From the NCBI GenBank assembly GCA_021786695.1, contig JAJYMT010000002.1, forward strand, positions 1 through 22,418: a stretch of DNA of 22,418 nucleotides, in the 5' to 3' direction. Below the pieces are notes generated by a model. That model ran no database searches. It worked only from the letters and a program-made list of their open reading frames with translations, and was not told where the DNA came from. Origin of the DNA: a bacterium. GTDB taxonomy: Bacteria > Patescibacteriota > Patescibacteriia > Patescibacteriales > GWE2-39-37. Position 1 is the first letter of the stretch, and each line of letters opens with the position of its first letter. Both the position numbers and the translations under genes were made by a program. Positions 1 through 7,490 of the stretch are shown here, piece by piece.

Positions 1-1640
1 ACTTGTTGCGTGGGTGTGGCTCGAAGCCGCTAACCCGAGCGAGCTGGTCGCGGTCCAGACCGGGGCGCCGGAGGAAACCCAGAGGACCTGACCGGTTGAG
101 CCGATGGCCAGAGCGTTGATCGGACTCGAGCCGTTACCCAGGAGCAGGCCGTTCGCGGTGAGGGTGCTTGAACCAGTGCCGCCCTTGGCCACCGAGAGGA
201 TCGAGATGGCGGGTTCGAGTCCGAGGGTGGAGGTCGCCTGCAGGTTGTAGCCGCCGGCGGCGGTGCCGACCAAGAGTTGGCCGTAGGTCGGCGCGGTGCT
301 CGTGCCGGTACCGCCCTTGGCGATACTGAGCACGCCGGAGAGGTTGTTGATGGCGATGTTCGCTTCGCTCACATCGAAGGTCGGGTTGCCGGCGACGCCG
401 TCGGCATTGAGGATCACGATGCGGTTGCTTGAGGTGGCGAAACTTCTACCGGCAAAGGTGTTGTTGGCGGTCTGGACCAGGAAGCCGTTAGTGTTGTAGG
501 CGGCGAGCGCGGTCAGGCCGGGGTCGGCTGCGGCAAAGGAAGTGGAGGAGGCGCCGGAGGAGACCAGCCCAGCGCCGTTGTAGATGATGAACTCGTTACT
601 GGTATAGCTGGAATTGTTGGTGCCGCCGTAGGCCAGGCCGAACACGCCCGAGGTGATGGAGGAGGTCGAGTGGGTGTGGCTGGCGTTTGCCAGCCCCAGG
701 GTGGAGGTCGAGGTCCAGGCCGGGGCGCCGCCAGAAACCCAGAGGATCTGGCCGGCACTGCCTACACCCAGGTTGGTCCAGTTGGTGTTGCCGGCGTTGC
801 GGTAGAACAGATCGCCCGCGGCCGGCGTGCCGGTCGCGTCTGAATGCGACGGGCCGATGATGGTATGGGCCGCGCCCGTCACTGCCGAAACCCAGGTCGG
901 CACGCCGCCCTGCATCTGCAATGTCCAGCCGTCCGCGGCCGGCGCTACCGCTCTTATCGCATTGGTGCCGTTGCCGTAAAGCACGCCGCCCACCGTCAGG
1001 GTGGTCGAACCGGTACCGCCGTTCGCAACCGAAAGCGGACCGCCGCCAAGCGAGTTGATGTTAAAAGCCGACTGATCTACGTCTAAAGTAGGATTGCCGC
1101 CGACGCCGTCAGCGAAAAGAATGGTGATGCGGCTGGTGGAGGCGACGAGCGAGCGTCCGGCGAAAGTGTCTGGAGCCGTTTGCACCAGGAATCCGTTGGT
1201 GTTGAATGCGGCCAAACCGGACAGGGTGGCGTCGGACGCCTGGTACACTCCGGTGTGGGTGTGGGTACTCGAGGCAAAGGAGGCAGTGGTAAAACCGGAA
1301 GAGGCCAAAGCCGAGCCGTTGTAGATAATCAGTTCATTGGAGTTGAAAGTGGTGTTGTTGGTGCCGCCCTTGGCGATTCCAAGGATACCGAAGGCCGGTT
1401 CAAGGCCGAGCGAGGAGGTTCCGGTCCAGGCCGGCAGCCCGCCAACGACGGAAAGTACCTGGCCCGCTGAACCGATCGTCAGATTAGTCCATTGATTTGA
1501 ACCGTTGCGGAAAATCAGATCGCCGGTTGCCGGCGTGCCGGTCGCGTCCGAATGCGACGGGCCGAGCAGCGTGTGCGCGGCGCCGGTGACGGATGAAACC
1601 CAGGTCGGCCGGCCGCCCGACATCTGCAGGACATAGCCGT
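1..1640 (-). repeat. Tandem 236-residue modules inside the fibre gene
   Basis: Blocks encoding GPSHSDATGTPA occur with their DNA starting at 821 and 1529, an offset of 708 bp (236 codons). Around each, the order of motifs is the same: PTWVSxVTGAAHT, GPSHSDATGTPA, WTNL, GSAGQ, GGTNN, IIYNG, NTNGFLVQTA, TFAGRS, INxL, GGTG. A third, shorter copy starts near the left edge with GSTGQVLWVSSGAPVWT and lacks the GPSHSD block. The copies have diverged at DNA level, so this is an older protein-level duplication. Confidence 0.8.
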
Positions 1641-2721
1641 CGCCGCCCGGCAAAATCTCTCCGAGCACGTTGGTGGAAGAGGCATAGATCAGAGCATTCG
1701 CGGTCCAGCCGGTGCGTCCGGTGCCACCGTAGCCGATGCCGATGGCTGAACCCTGCCAGACGCCGGCCGTAACGACTCCGGTCGCGTTCACCAGGAACTG
1801 CGTACCCGAGGCCACGCCGACGGTCAGGGCCGCGGAAGGCGAACTGGTGCCGATGCCGACCTTGCCGTCGTTCGAGACATAAAACATCGCGCCGGTGGTC
1901 GAGGCGCTATTTTGCGACAGCGACATCAGCGCGCCGCCGCCGTACTGCGTGCCCCAAAGCAGCGGCTCGGAGGCGGAGGAATATTTCGCTTCGGTCGCTG
2001 TCTGAAAATTCTGTTTGGCGATCACGCAGTTGCCCGCGCCGGCTGAACAGCCGGAGTAGGTGCCGGGCAGTCCTGCGAGCGTGCAGGCGCCGCCGTTCTG
2101 GATTTCGCAACCGTTGCCGCCCGTACCCAGGTCGCCGTTACAATCCAGATAGCCGGTCGCACAGGCCAGGGCACAGGAACCGTTAATTACGGTGTTGGCC
2201 TCGCCGCCCGGCGTCACGCCCGCTTGCACTTCGCAAGTAGAGGGCGAAGAGTTGCAATCGACGAAACCGGTCCGGCAGGAGCCGCAACCGAAGGTCGCGC
2301 CATTACAAACGGTAGTGCGATTGGACGGGCCGTTATAACAACTGGTGTCGCGGTTGCAGGACCAGGCGCCGTTATTGTCGCAGTACGGATTCGGCGCCGA
2401 GTCGGTGCCGTAGCAGTTCAAGATGTAACCGCCGCCGAAGGAACCGGAGTAGAGCGTCTCGGAAGGCGTGGAAGATGATGACGGTTGAGTGAGCGAGCCG
2501 GTATTATAGCACTGGGCGATGCCGGTGATACTACCGCAGATGTTGTTCGGCGCGCAGTTCTGGCCCGGAAAATTAGTGTTGTCGGTCTGCGGGCAACTCG
2601 CCGGATTGCTGACCCAATAACTTTGCGCGGATGCCCGATCAACGGAAAAACCGAACAACAAAACCGCCGCGAATATGCCGGTAAGGAGCAGTGGTTTTAG
2701 TTGTCGGTTTAATATTTTCAT
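1..2721 (-). CDS. Exported modular fibre-like surface protein (C-terminus beyond window)
   Basis: One open frame without stops covers 907 codons and runs off the left edge, so the C-terminus is missing. It starts with a signal peptide (hydrophobic stretch at about residues 10-26, cleavage likely after RASA at residue 32). A cysteine-rich region of about 190 residues follows, with motifs such as DCNSSPSTCEV and DCNGDLGTGGNGCE. At about residue 288 comes VGIGTSSP, a motif of tail-fibre-like proteins. The rest is long Gly/Ser/Thr-rich modules repeated every 236 residues, with recurrent GGTG, SHTHT and NTNGFLVQTA motifs. The likely role is a cell-surface fibre or adhesin; that is inference. The start is uncertain: ATG at 2721 gives a normal signal peptide, while an in-frame ATG at 2736 lies in the end of an upstream repeat. 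Neither has a clear Shine-Dalgarno site. The next gene upstream on the same strand also encodes a GIGT-type fibre. Confidence 0.85.
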   Translation of the reverse strand, partial: MKILNRQLKPLLLTGIFAAVLLFGFSVDRASAQSYWVSNPASCPQTDNTNFPGQNCAPNNICGSITGIAQCYNTGSLTQPSSSSTPSETLYSGSFGGGYILNCYGTDSAPNPYCDNNGAWSCNRDTSCYNGPSNRTTVCNGATFGCGSCRTGFVDCNSSPSTCEVQAGVTPGGEANTVINGSCALACATGYLDCNGDLGTGGNGCEIQNGGACTLAGLPGTYSGCSAGAGNCVIAKQNFQTATEAKYSSASEPLLWGTQYGGGALMSLSQNSASTTGAMFYVSNDGKVGIGTSSPSAALTVGVASGTQFLVNATGVVTAGVWQGSAIGIGYGGTGRTGWTANALIYASSTNVLGEILPGGDGYVLQMSGGRPTWVSSVTGAAHTLLGPSHSDATGTPATGDLIFRNGSNQWTNLTIGSAGQVLSVVGGLPAWTGTSSLGLEPAFGILGIAKGGTNNTTFNSNELIIYNGSALASSGFTTASFASSTHTHTGVYQASDATLSGLAAFNTNGFLVQTAPDTFAGRSLVASTSRITILFADGVGGNPTLDVDQSAFNINSLGGGPLSVANGGTGSTTLTVGGVLYGNGTNAIRAVAPAADGWTLQMQGGVPTWVSAVTGAAHTIIGPSHSDATGTPAAGDLFYRNAGNTNWTNLGVGSAGQILWVSGGAPAWTSTSTLGLANASHTHSTSSITSGVFGLAYGGTNNSSYTSNEFIIYNGAGLVSSGASSTSFAAADPGLTALAAYNTNGFLVQTANNTFAGRSFATSSNRIVILNADGVAGNPTFDVSEANIAINNLSGVLSIAKGGTGTSTAPTYGQLLVGTAAGGYNLQATSTLGLEPAISILSVAKGGTGSSTLTANGLLLGNGSSPINALAIGSTGQVLWVSSGAPVWTATSSLGLAASSHTHATS

Positions 2722-2730
2722 TTTTTCTTT

Positions 2731-2823
2731 TGTCATTTCGAACCGCCAGCTGGCGGTGAGAAATCTCTTTTATCCCTTAAGCCGCGAAGGGATCCCTCGT
2801 CGTTTTTACTCCTCGGGATGACA
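2731..2823. repeat. Palindromic interspersed repeat with TGTCAT ends
   Basis: The gap between two fibre genes starts with TGTCATTTCGA and ends with TCGGGATGACA. These are inverted to each other with 9 of 11 matches. Inner parts (GCCAGCTGGC; GAGAAATCTC; AGGGATCCCT) are also palindromic. The layout matches the REP/MITE-like elements common in uncultivated bacterial genomes; family identity is inferred by eye. The end supplies an extra ATG at 2736 in frame with the downstream fibre gene. Confidence 0.6.
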
Positions 2824-2842
2824 ATTCCTGGCGGAATTGTCA
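2819..2842. repeat. Perfect hairpin overlapping a stop codon
   Basis: Arms TGACAATTCC and GGAATTGTCA flank a TGGC loop. The TGA stop of the 538-residue fibre gene is the last three bases of the right arm read on the minus strand. No T-run follows on the minus strand, so a classical intrinsic terminator is not supported. Confidence 0.55.
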
Positions 2843-4456
2843 TCGGCAGCAGGCGATCGGCTTGAGGCCGGAACAGTTGGTCAGCCAGCCGGCCCCGCCG
2901 CCGTTCGAATCGAATAGCCAGAAGGCGCCCAGGGAAACGCTCGAACTCGAAGTCCAGCCGTTGCAGTCGTTGGAGTTCGAAGTGTAGCCGGGCGGCCCTT
3001 CGGCGATCCAGGCGGTGCCGGAAAAATTAGCGATGCTCTTGGTGGCGATGGTATAAATTATTTCATCGGTCCTGCAGAAATGGCTGCCGGAAAATTGCGC
3101 GGTACAGATGTTGTTGCCGGCCTGATAGCCGCGCAAAGTGGAACTGGCGAATTGTCCGTTAGTGGTGGCGGTGGTGGTGCCGACGAAGGAGCCGGACATG
3201 CCCCAGCCGTTCGAGGCGTCCACGCAGTTGTTGCCGTTGGCGTCGCAATAATAGTTGGCGGCCACCGCGCCGGCGACCTGCAACTTGGGATTACGCTCTC
3301 CGCCGGCGGCGATGGTGGTGGTACCGACCGCCACATTGCCCGAGCCGTCGATGAACAGCGCCGAGGAACCGACGACCGTGGTGCCGCTCACGTTGTAAAA
3401 AGCGACCTGGCCGGCCGTGCCCGGCGCCACCGCGCCCGAGCCGCCGGCGCCGATCGGTTGCCAGCTGCCGCCGGCATTCCGCAATTCGATCACGCCGCCG
3501 TTATCGCGGAAGCCGTAGCCGAGCGCGCCCGATGAACCGCCGAAGCTCAAATAACGACCCGCCCCTTCGATCAGGGCGTTGCCGTAGACGGTCAATTGCG
3601 AGCTCGGAGAAGAAGTGCCGATGCCGACGAAACCGCTTGCGAGCACCGTCATCACCGAAGAGGTGCTGTTTTTGAGTTCCAGCACGTTGCCGGCTCCTCC
3701 CTGGGTGACGGTCAGCGCGGTGGCGGCAGACGAGGTGGAAATATTCAACGGATTGGCGAAGGTCCAGGCGGCGGTGATGGTCGCGTTCTGCGAGGAATTC
3801 AAAAACGAACTGGCGTCCAGGCCGTTCAGCCGCGCGGCGTTGAAAGCGGTCGGTACGGTCGCTAAAAGTTTGCGCGGCTGGAAGGTCTCGGCGTTGAAAG
3901 TCACCTCCAGATACAAAAGCTGGTTGAAATTGATGCCCGCGAGTCCGGCCACCGTACCCAGATCCACGTCCAGCACCCCGCCGGTGAGGCGCGGCCGGTT
4001 GTCGAGCGCGGCGCCGTTCACCCAGACCGGCGCGGTGCCGGCCACGGTGACGGTATTGGCAGCGGTATCGAAATCGACGACCAGGGCGGTCGAGGAGCCG
4101 GAAGAAAGGTGCTGGCCGACCCGGAGCGTGCTTTCGTTGGCGTCGGCATTGTAGTTGTAAGTGATGGTCGAGGCGCCGACGGCCGAGCCGCTCACGGTCG
4201 CGCTGAAACGGGTGGCCGCGGTAAGCGATTCCGACCAGATGCTCGCCCCGCCCGCGGCTTGCGTGAACAGGGCGAAACTCACGTCGTACCGCCCGTCCGC
4301 GACCGGCAGACCGGACGAAGCCACGATCTTGCCTTTAAAATTATACAATGGGTTGACTTGCGCTTTCACGGGTGACTGCAAGAAAAAAGTAAACAAAACG
4401 ACCAGCAAAACCATTGTGGATAAAATCTGTTTGATTGTTTTGTGTCTGATGCTCAT
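2840..4456 (-). CDS. Exported tail-fibre-like protein with cysteine-rich C-terminal domain
   Basis: This 538-residue protein has a signal peptide (hydrophobic about 11-27, cleavage near VKA at 32). The N-terminal domain (about 36-85) has the pattern YNFKGKIV...GLPVADGRYDVSFALF...IWSESL, and residues 181-215 contain LYLEVTF...PRKLLATVPTAFNAARLNG. Both are typical of bacterial fibre proteins resembling phage tail fibres. A VGIGTSSPSSQLTVYG motif lies at 277-292. The last 98 residues form a compact domain with cysteines at 451, 461, 498, 528, 536 and 537 and aromatic residues in DCNGWTSSSS and GAFWLF, ending in IACC. That domain looks lectin-like and probably binds a ligand at the fibre tip (inference). 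The gene lies between an FN3 protein and a larger fibre, on the same strand. Confidence 0.85.
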   Translation of the reverse strand: MSIRHKTIKQILSTMVLLVVLFTFFLQSPVKAQVNPLYNFKGKIVASSGLPVADGRYDVSFALFTQAAGGASIWSESLTAATRFSATVSGSAVGASTITYNYNADANESTLRVGQHLSSGSSTALVVDFDTAANTVTVAGTAPVWVNGAALDNRPRLTGGVLDVDLGTVAGLAGINFNQLLYLEVTFNAETFQPRKLLATVPTAFNAARLNGLDASSFLNSSQNATITAAWTFANPLNISTSSAATALTVTQGGAGNVLELKNSTSSVMTVLASGFVGIGTSSPSSQLTVYGNALIEGAGRYLSFGGSSGALGYGFRDNGGVIELRNAGGSWQPIGAGGSGAVAPGTAGQVAFYNVSGTTVVGSSALFIDGSGNVAVGTTTIAAGGERNPKLQVAGAVAANYYCDANGNNCVDASNGWGMSGSFVGTTTATTNGQFASSTLRGYQAGNNICTAQFSGSHFCRTDEIIYTIATKSIANFSGTAWIAEGPPGYTSNSNDCNGWTSSSSVSLGAFWLFDSNGGGAGWLTNCSGLKPIACCR

Positions 4457-4487
4457 TCTTAAATCTTAAATCCTAAATCTAAAATCC
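4457..4487. repeat. AT-rich AAATCTTAAATC-type spacer
   Basis: The 31-bp gap between the FN3 gene and the fibre gene consists of short iterations of TTAAATC, CTAAATC and TAAAATC. The same style of sequence recurs at 6484-6565, 7665-7727, 8107-8141, 10061-10139 and 19797-19828, so it behaves as an interspersed low-complexity repeat. Confidence 0.45.
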
Positions 4488-6392
4488 TCATTTCCTGATA
4501 TCTCCGATCCAGCCGAAGGTCTCTTCCAGTATGCGCAGGATGATATCGAAAATCGTCTCTTTCTTTTTCGGCGCCAGGATTGAATAGAGTTGGGACTTGC
4601 TGGCGCTGCCGCCCGAATCGATCGACTCGACCCGGAAGGAATAGACCTGGCCCGGCTCGAGCCGCGGGATCACGATCACGTGCCGCTTGGTGTAGTTGGG
4701 GTCCGGGTTGGTCTTCTCGGTCGGATCTTTGTCGGCGGCCGCGATGCCCCGCTGGAAATAGACGCGCGAAGTGGCCGGCTCATTGGTCTGCCAGGTGATG
4801 ATCACCTGGATGCGGTCCTCCTTGCCGGGGATAATCACCGAATCGGTTCGCACCTGCGAAATCTGCGGCGGCAAATTATCCTTGGAAGTCGAAAACTGTT
4901 CGATGGTTTTGCTCACTACCCGGCCGTTCGCGTCCTTGCCGGAAAGTTCGATGTTGTAGATGGTGCCGCCCTCGAAGGTGTTGACCACGATCTCATGGAC
5001 GAGCGACACCAGATCGCTCGACAGGGTCTTGGCCTCGTCCACCGCCAGGGTGTTGCCGCGGTAAGGGGCATAACGGAGCGAGGAATCGGTCTCGGCCGAA
5101 GTGATCCAGCGGAACTGCGCCGACTCGGTCGACAGAATCTTGAAAGAATAGCTGACGATCTCCAAACCGGATTTTTTGGTGCGGAAGGTGAAGTCGCGCG
5201 ACTGGGCAAGCGGTCCGATGGTCGCTTTCGAGCGCAACTGATAGTGGTACAGGGTATCCGGTTTCAGATTGATGATTTTGACGCTATGGATCTTCACCCG
5301 TTCGTCCGCGTTGCCGATGATCTGGTTGTACGGTTCCTTGGAATTGGATTGATAGCCGTCCTGCGGCGCGAAGGCGACCTGCGAACTGGCGTCGAGCGAG
5401 GTCTCCCAACCGATGACCGCGTTGTCCGTTCCGATCTCCACTTTCGGTTCGGCGTTGAAAGACGGCGCCGGCAGGATCCGGTTGATGAATTCCAGGGCAT
5501 TCAGATGCGCGGTAACGTCGCTGCGGAGCACGTCGATCGAAACGGTGGTGGAAAACCTCTCGATGATCTGGCGCGCTTTTTCGAGCGCCGCCGCCAGATT
5601 CGCCGGCTCCTTCTTGTCCGATGCCGGCAGTTTGCTCTCCGCCTCGATCGTCAAAGTGGTGAAACTCGCCTCGGTTGAGGAAGCGAGATTGCCCGAATCG
5701 TCCGCCGACAGCGCCCTGAACAGATATTTGGTGTCGGGTTCAAGTCCGAGCAGGGTCACCGCGTGCTCGTTCACCGCGTCCCACTGCCCCGAAGTGCGGC
5801 CGTAAGCGGAGCTCAAGCCGTAAGTGACGAAACTGTTGGCTTTTTCATTGGTGTTCCAGGTAACAACCGCTGAGTCGGAGAGAATTTTGCCGACCGCCAA
5901 ATTACTGATGATGGGCGCTATCTTGTCCGTCTTGTCGATGATCAGCATGCCGCCGCCGGACGGCGGGACGGGCGGAGTAACGACCGGCGCGGCCGCGGTG
6001 GTGAAGGAACGGACGGTCGAATCGGTGGTGGCGCCGCCGTAAAAACTGGTCGAACGGACGCGGTAGTAGTAGGTGGTCGCGGCAGAGAGGCCGACCAGCG
6101 CAACGCTCTGGCTGGTCGAGACCTTGGCACTCGACCCCTGTTCTTTGGACGCGGTAAAGCCGGCGTTGGTGTCATAAATCACGAAACCGTCTGCCACTAC
6201 GTCAGTATCCCAGGAAACGGTGGCGGTGGTTTGGCCCGCGCTCGAAGCAACATTAGAAATCACCGGCCCGTCAAAATCCTGCAACACCGTCTCGTACAGC
6301 CGGTAGGAAGCGGACTGCATCAGGGCATGGCTGGATAACGGTATTATCAGCAAGAGTGCGCCTGTGATTAAAATTGTTATTTTATTTTTCAT
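4488..6392 (-). CDS. Exported protein with five fibronectin-III-like domains
   Basis: The 634-residue protein starts at the ATG at 6392 (MKNKITILITGALLLI), which gives a proper signal peptide ending near SSHA. The frame stays open to 6434, but that extension is AT-rich repeat sequence. FN3-like domains lie at about 38-135, 160-248, 315-410, 412-505 and 510-610. Each has a core such as ATVSWDTD or AVVTWNTNEKANSFVTYG and the closing pattern L-x-P-x-T-x-Y-x-F/Y-R. A Pro/Gly-rich linker (PPVPPSGGG) follows domain 1, and a helical stretch of about 60 residues precedes domain 3. The C-terminus ends in an amphipathic helix (ETIFDIILRILEETFGWIGD) that could anchor it at a membrane. The role is probably cell-surface or envelope structural or binding; no catalytic motif is visible. 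Confidence 0.88.
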   Translation of the reverse strand: MKNKITILITGALLLIIPLSSHALMQSASYRLYETVLQDFDGPVISNVASSAGQTTATVSWDTDVVADGFVIYDTNAGFTASKEQGSSAKVSTSQSVALVGLSAATTYYYRVRSTSFYGGATTDSTVRSFTTAAAPVVTPPVPPSGGGMLIIDKTDKIAPIISNLAVGKILSDSAVVTWNTNEKANSFVTYGLSSAYGRTSGQWDAVNEHAVTLLGLEPDTKYLFRALSADDSGNLASSTEASFTTLTIEAESKLPASDKKEPANLAAALEKARQIIERFSTTVSIDVLRSDVTAHLNALEFINRILPAPSFNAEPKVEIGTDNAVIGWETSLDASSQVAFAPQDGYQSNSKEPYNQIIGNADERVKIHSVKIINLKPDTLYHYQLRSKATIGPLAQSRDFTFRTKKSGLEIVSYSFKILSTESAQFRWITSAETDSSLRYAPYRGNTLAVDEAKTLSSDLVSLVHEIVVNTFEGGTIYNIELSGKDANGRVVSKTIEQFSTSKDNLPPQISQVRTDSVIIPGKEDRIQVIITWQTNEPATSRVYFQRGIAAADKDPTEKTNPDPNYTKRHVIVIPRLEPGQVYSFRVESIDSGGSASKSQLYSILAPKKKETIFDIILRILEETFGWIGDIRK

Positions 6393-6425
6393 CCAATAAT
6401 TCAAAATGTAAAAATCAAAAATCAA

Positions 6426-6487
6426 AATTATCACCGCCCTGGCGAGATCCCGCCCTCAATAAATAAATTTCGGTGGCGGGACAATTT
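6426..6487. repeat. GC-rich palindromic repeat related to the ligase tandem unit
   Basis: The segment has imperfect inverted ends, AATTATCACCGCC and GGTGGCGGGACAATT. Its core ACCGCCCTGGCG...TCCCGC matches the 55-bp unit at 8768-8877 (CACCGCCCTGGCGGGGTCCC). It is therefore a second member of one repeat family in this window. It lies upstream of the FN3 gene start. Confidence 0.5.
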
Positions 6488-6565
6488 AAAATGTAAAAAT
6501 ATTCAGCATCTCTAATTTTAAATTTTGCATCGTCATTTTTCATTTTGATCTTTAATTTTTACATT
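6484..6565. repeat. AT-rich interspersed repeat between two genes
   Basis: Low-complexity stretches such as TTTAAAATGTAAAAAT, AATTTTAAATTTTGCAT and CTTTAATTTTTACATTTT partly complement each other. Nothing codes here; it joins the stop of the helix-turn-helix gene to the palindromic repeat. Confidence 0.45.
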
Positions 6566-7126
6566 TTATCGTTCTGCCTTCGCCGGCATGGTATCGAGGC
6601 GATAACTGCCGATGAAGCTGGTGGGGGAGTAACGGCCGTAAACGGAAATGATGGCGCGCCCGGGCGCGGTGAACGTTCGCTCCGCGGCCGCGATTATCCG
6701 ACCAGTCGCGGCCGGCGAATAACGGACGATATAGATCGACAGAATCAGAACGAACCAGGAAAAGATTACCAGGCGCCCGACCCAGGGCTTGATACCGACT
6801 TTCTCGGCCGCCTCCCGCTTGGCGCCGCCCAGTTTTTGGCCGACAAAAAAACTAAAGCCCAAAAGTTCCCGCGAGACCTTTTTCTTGGCTTTAGTTATGC
6901 CGTTCGGAATGAATTTTTTCGAAATCGACTCCTGATCCTTGCGTCCGTGCTTGATCAGATAATCGTCGAACCATTCTTTCGTAGTGAAATAATTACGTCC
7001 GATCCTTCGGGCGCGCAATTTTTTCCGTTGCACCAGTAATGACAAATACTGCTGCGTGTATTGGCTGGAACGAGCAATTTTGCACAACGGAATCAGTTGT
7101 GTATTTGATATTTGTTTTAGAGGCAT
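6566..7126 (-). CDS. Helix-turn-helix protein with one transmembrane helix
   Basis: A 186-residue protein. Residues 8-58 look like a MerR/excisionase-type winged helix: LIPLCKIARSSQYTQQYLSL, then QRKKLRARRIGRNYFTTKEW. A basic linker follows (KAKKK at 79-83). One hydrophobic helix spans about 117-135 (VGRLVIFSWFVLILSIYIV), and the tail after it has about 50 residues. The predicted arrangement is a cytoplasmic DNA-binding head and a membrane anchor. The positive charge N-terminal of the helix fits a cytoplasmic N-terminus. It is the first gene of the leftward surface-protein cluster and has its own promoter, so it may regulate those genes or itself; that is inference. No Shine-Dalgarno site precedes the ATG. 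Confidence 0.8.
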   Translation of the reverse strand: MPLKQISNTQLIPLCKIARSSQYTQQYLSLLVQRKKLRARRIGRNYFTTKEWFDDYLIKHGRKDQESISKKFIPNGITKAKKKVSRELLGFSFFVGQKLGGAKREAAEKVGIKPWVGRLVIFSWFVLILSIYIVRYSPAATGRIIAAAERTFTAPGRAIISVYGRYSPTSFIGSYRLDTMPAKAER

Positions 7127-7196
7127 GGGGACCCTAAAAATTTATCTAATTTTTGTCTTTAGTCCACTTCGAAAATACCTTCAAATCGATAACAAA

Positions 7197-7205
7197 ATTA
7201 TAGCA
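7197..7205 (-). promoter_or_regulatory. Extended -10 promoter of the helix-turn-helix gene
   Basis: Read on the minus strand this is TGCTATAAT, a consensus extended -10 element. The -35 region (around 7220-7226) is weak, as is usual with an extended -10. The start of transcription would be near 7190, about 64 bases before the ATG at 7126. Confidence 0.55.
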
Positions 7206-7404
7206 CAAAAACCGTCTTAAAACTATCGCATTTTTTGATAATATTTTGATAATATTCAACCGCATATTAAGACATAAAAACCACTATTGATGCAAGGATA
7301 ATTAACAAAATATTAAACCTAACATTAGCAAAATTAATAATGAATATTATCAACACACCATCATTTTCTTATCATCCCGGCGTCAAGTCACGGTTTTTTT
7401 CAAT

Positions 7405-7429
7405 AAAAAAAATGGCCCCTTGGGTCATT
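7405..7429 (-). terminator. Intrinsic terminator of the ligase-like gene
   Basis: On the minus strand the arm AATGACCC, loop AAG and arm GGGCCATT are followed by a run of T (7405-7412). One A-C mismatch interrupts the 8-bp stem. It lies 62 bp after the stop of the ligase-like gene. Confidence 0.6.
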
Positions 7430-7490
7430 GATTTTCACTTTATCCACACAAACCGGCCGGTATTGTCAAGTTTGTCCACACCCCGCCGGA

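Larger units (their letters stand above)
7127..7490. other. AT-rich intergenic region
   Basis: These 364 bp hold the terminator of the ligase-like gene (7405-7429) and the promoter of the helix-turn-helix gene (about 7197-7231). A direct repeat, TTTTTGATAATATTTTGATAATATT with a unit of about 12 bp, lies near 7232-7256 and could be an operator. I see no open frame with coding character and no RNA gene. Confidence 0.5.

Noticed and set aside
2840..3136. Target of a diversity-generating retroelement
   Set aside because: The lectin-like C-terminal domain would fit, but no reverse transcriptase and no second copy of the segment (template repeat) is seen in the window.
1..4456. Prophage tail-fibre region
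   Set aside because: The proteins carry Sec signal peptides, and no capsid, terminase, tail or integrase gene is present. The neighbours are ordinary chromosomal genes.
4590..5678. Long plus-strand open frame opposite the FN3 gene
   Set aside because: Its translation is Arg/Gly/Asp-rich without domain character and it mirrors a well-supported minus-strand gene.
6393..6434. Upstream ATG of the FN3 protein
   Set aside because: The 14 extra residues come from AT-rich repeat DNA and would precede an otherwise normal signal peptide.
7127..7490. tRNA or small RNA gene in the largest gap
   Set aside because: The sequence is AT-rich and I could not fold a cloverleaf; only promoter and terminator signals are supported.
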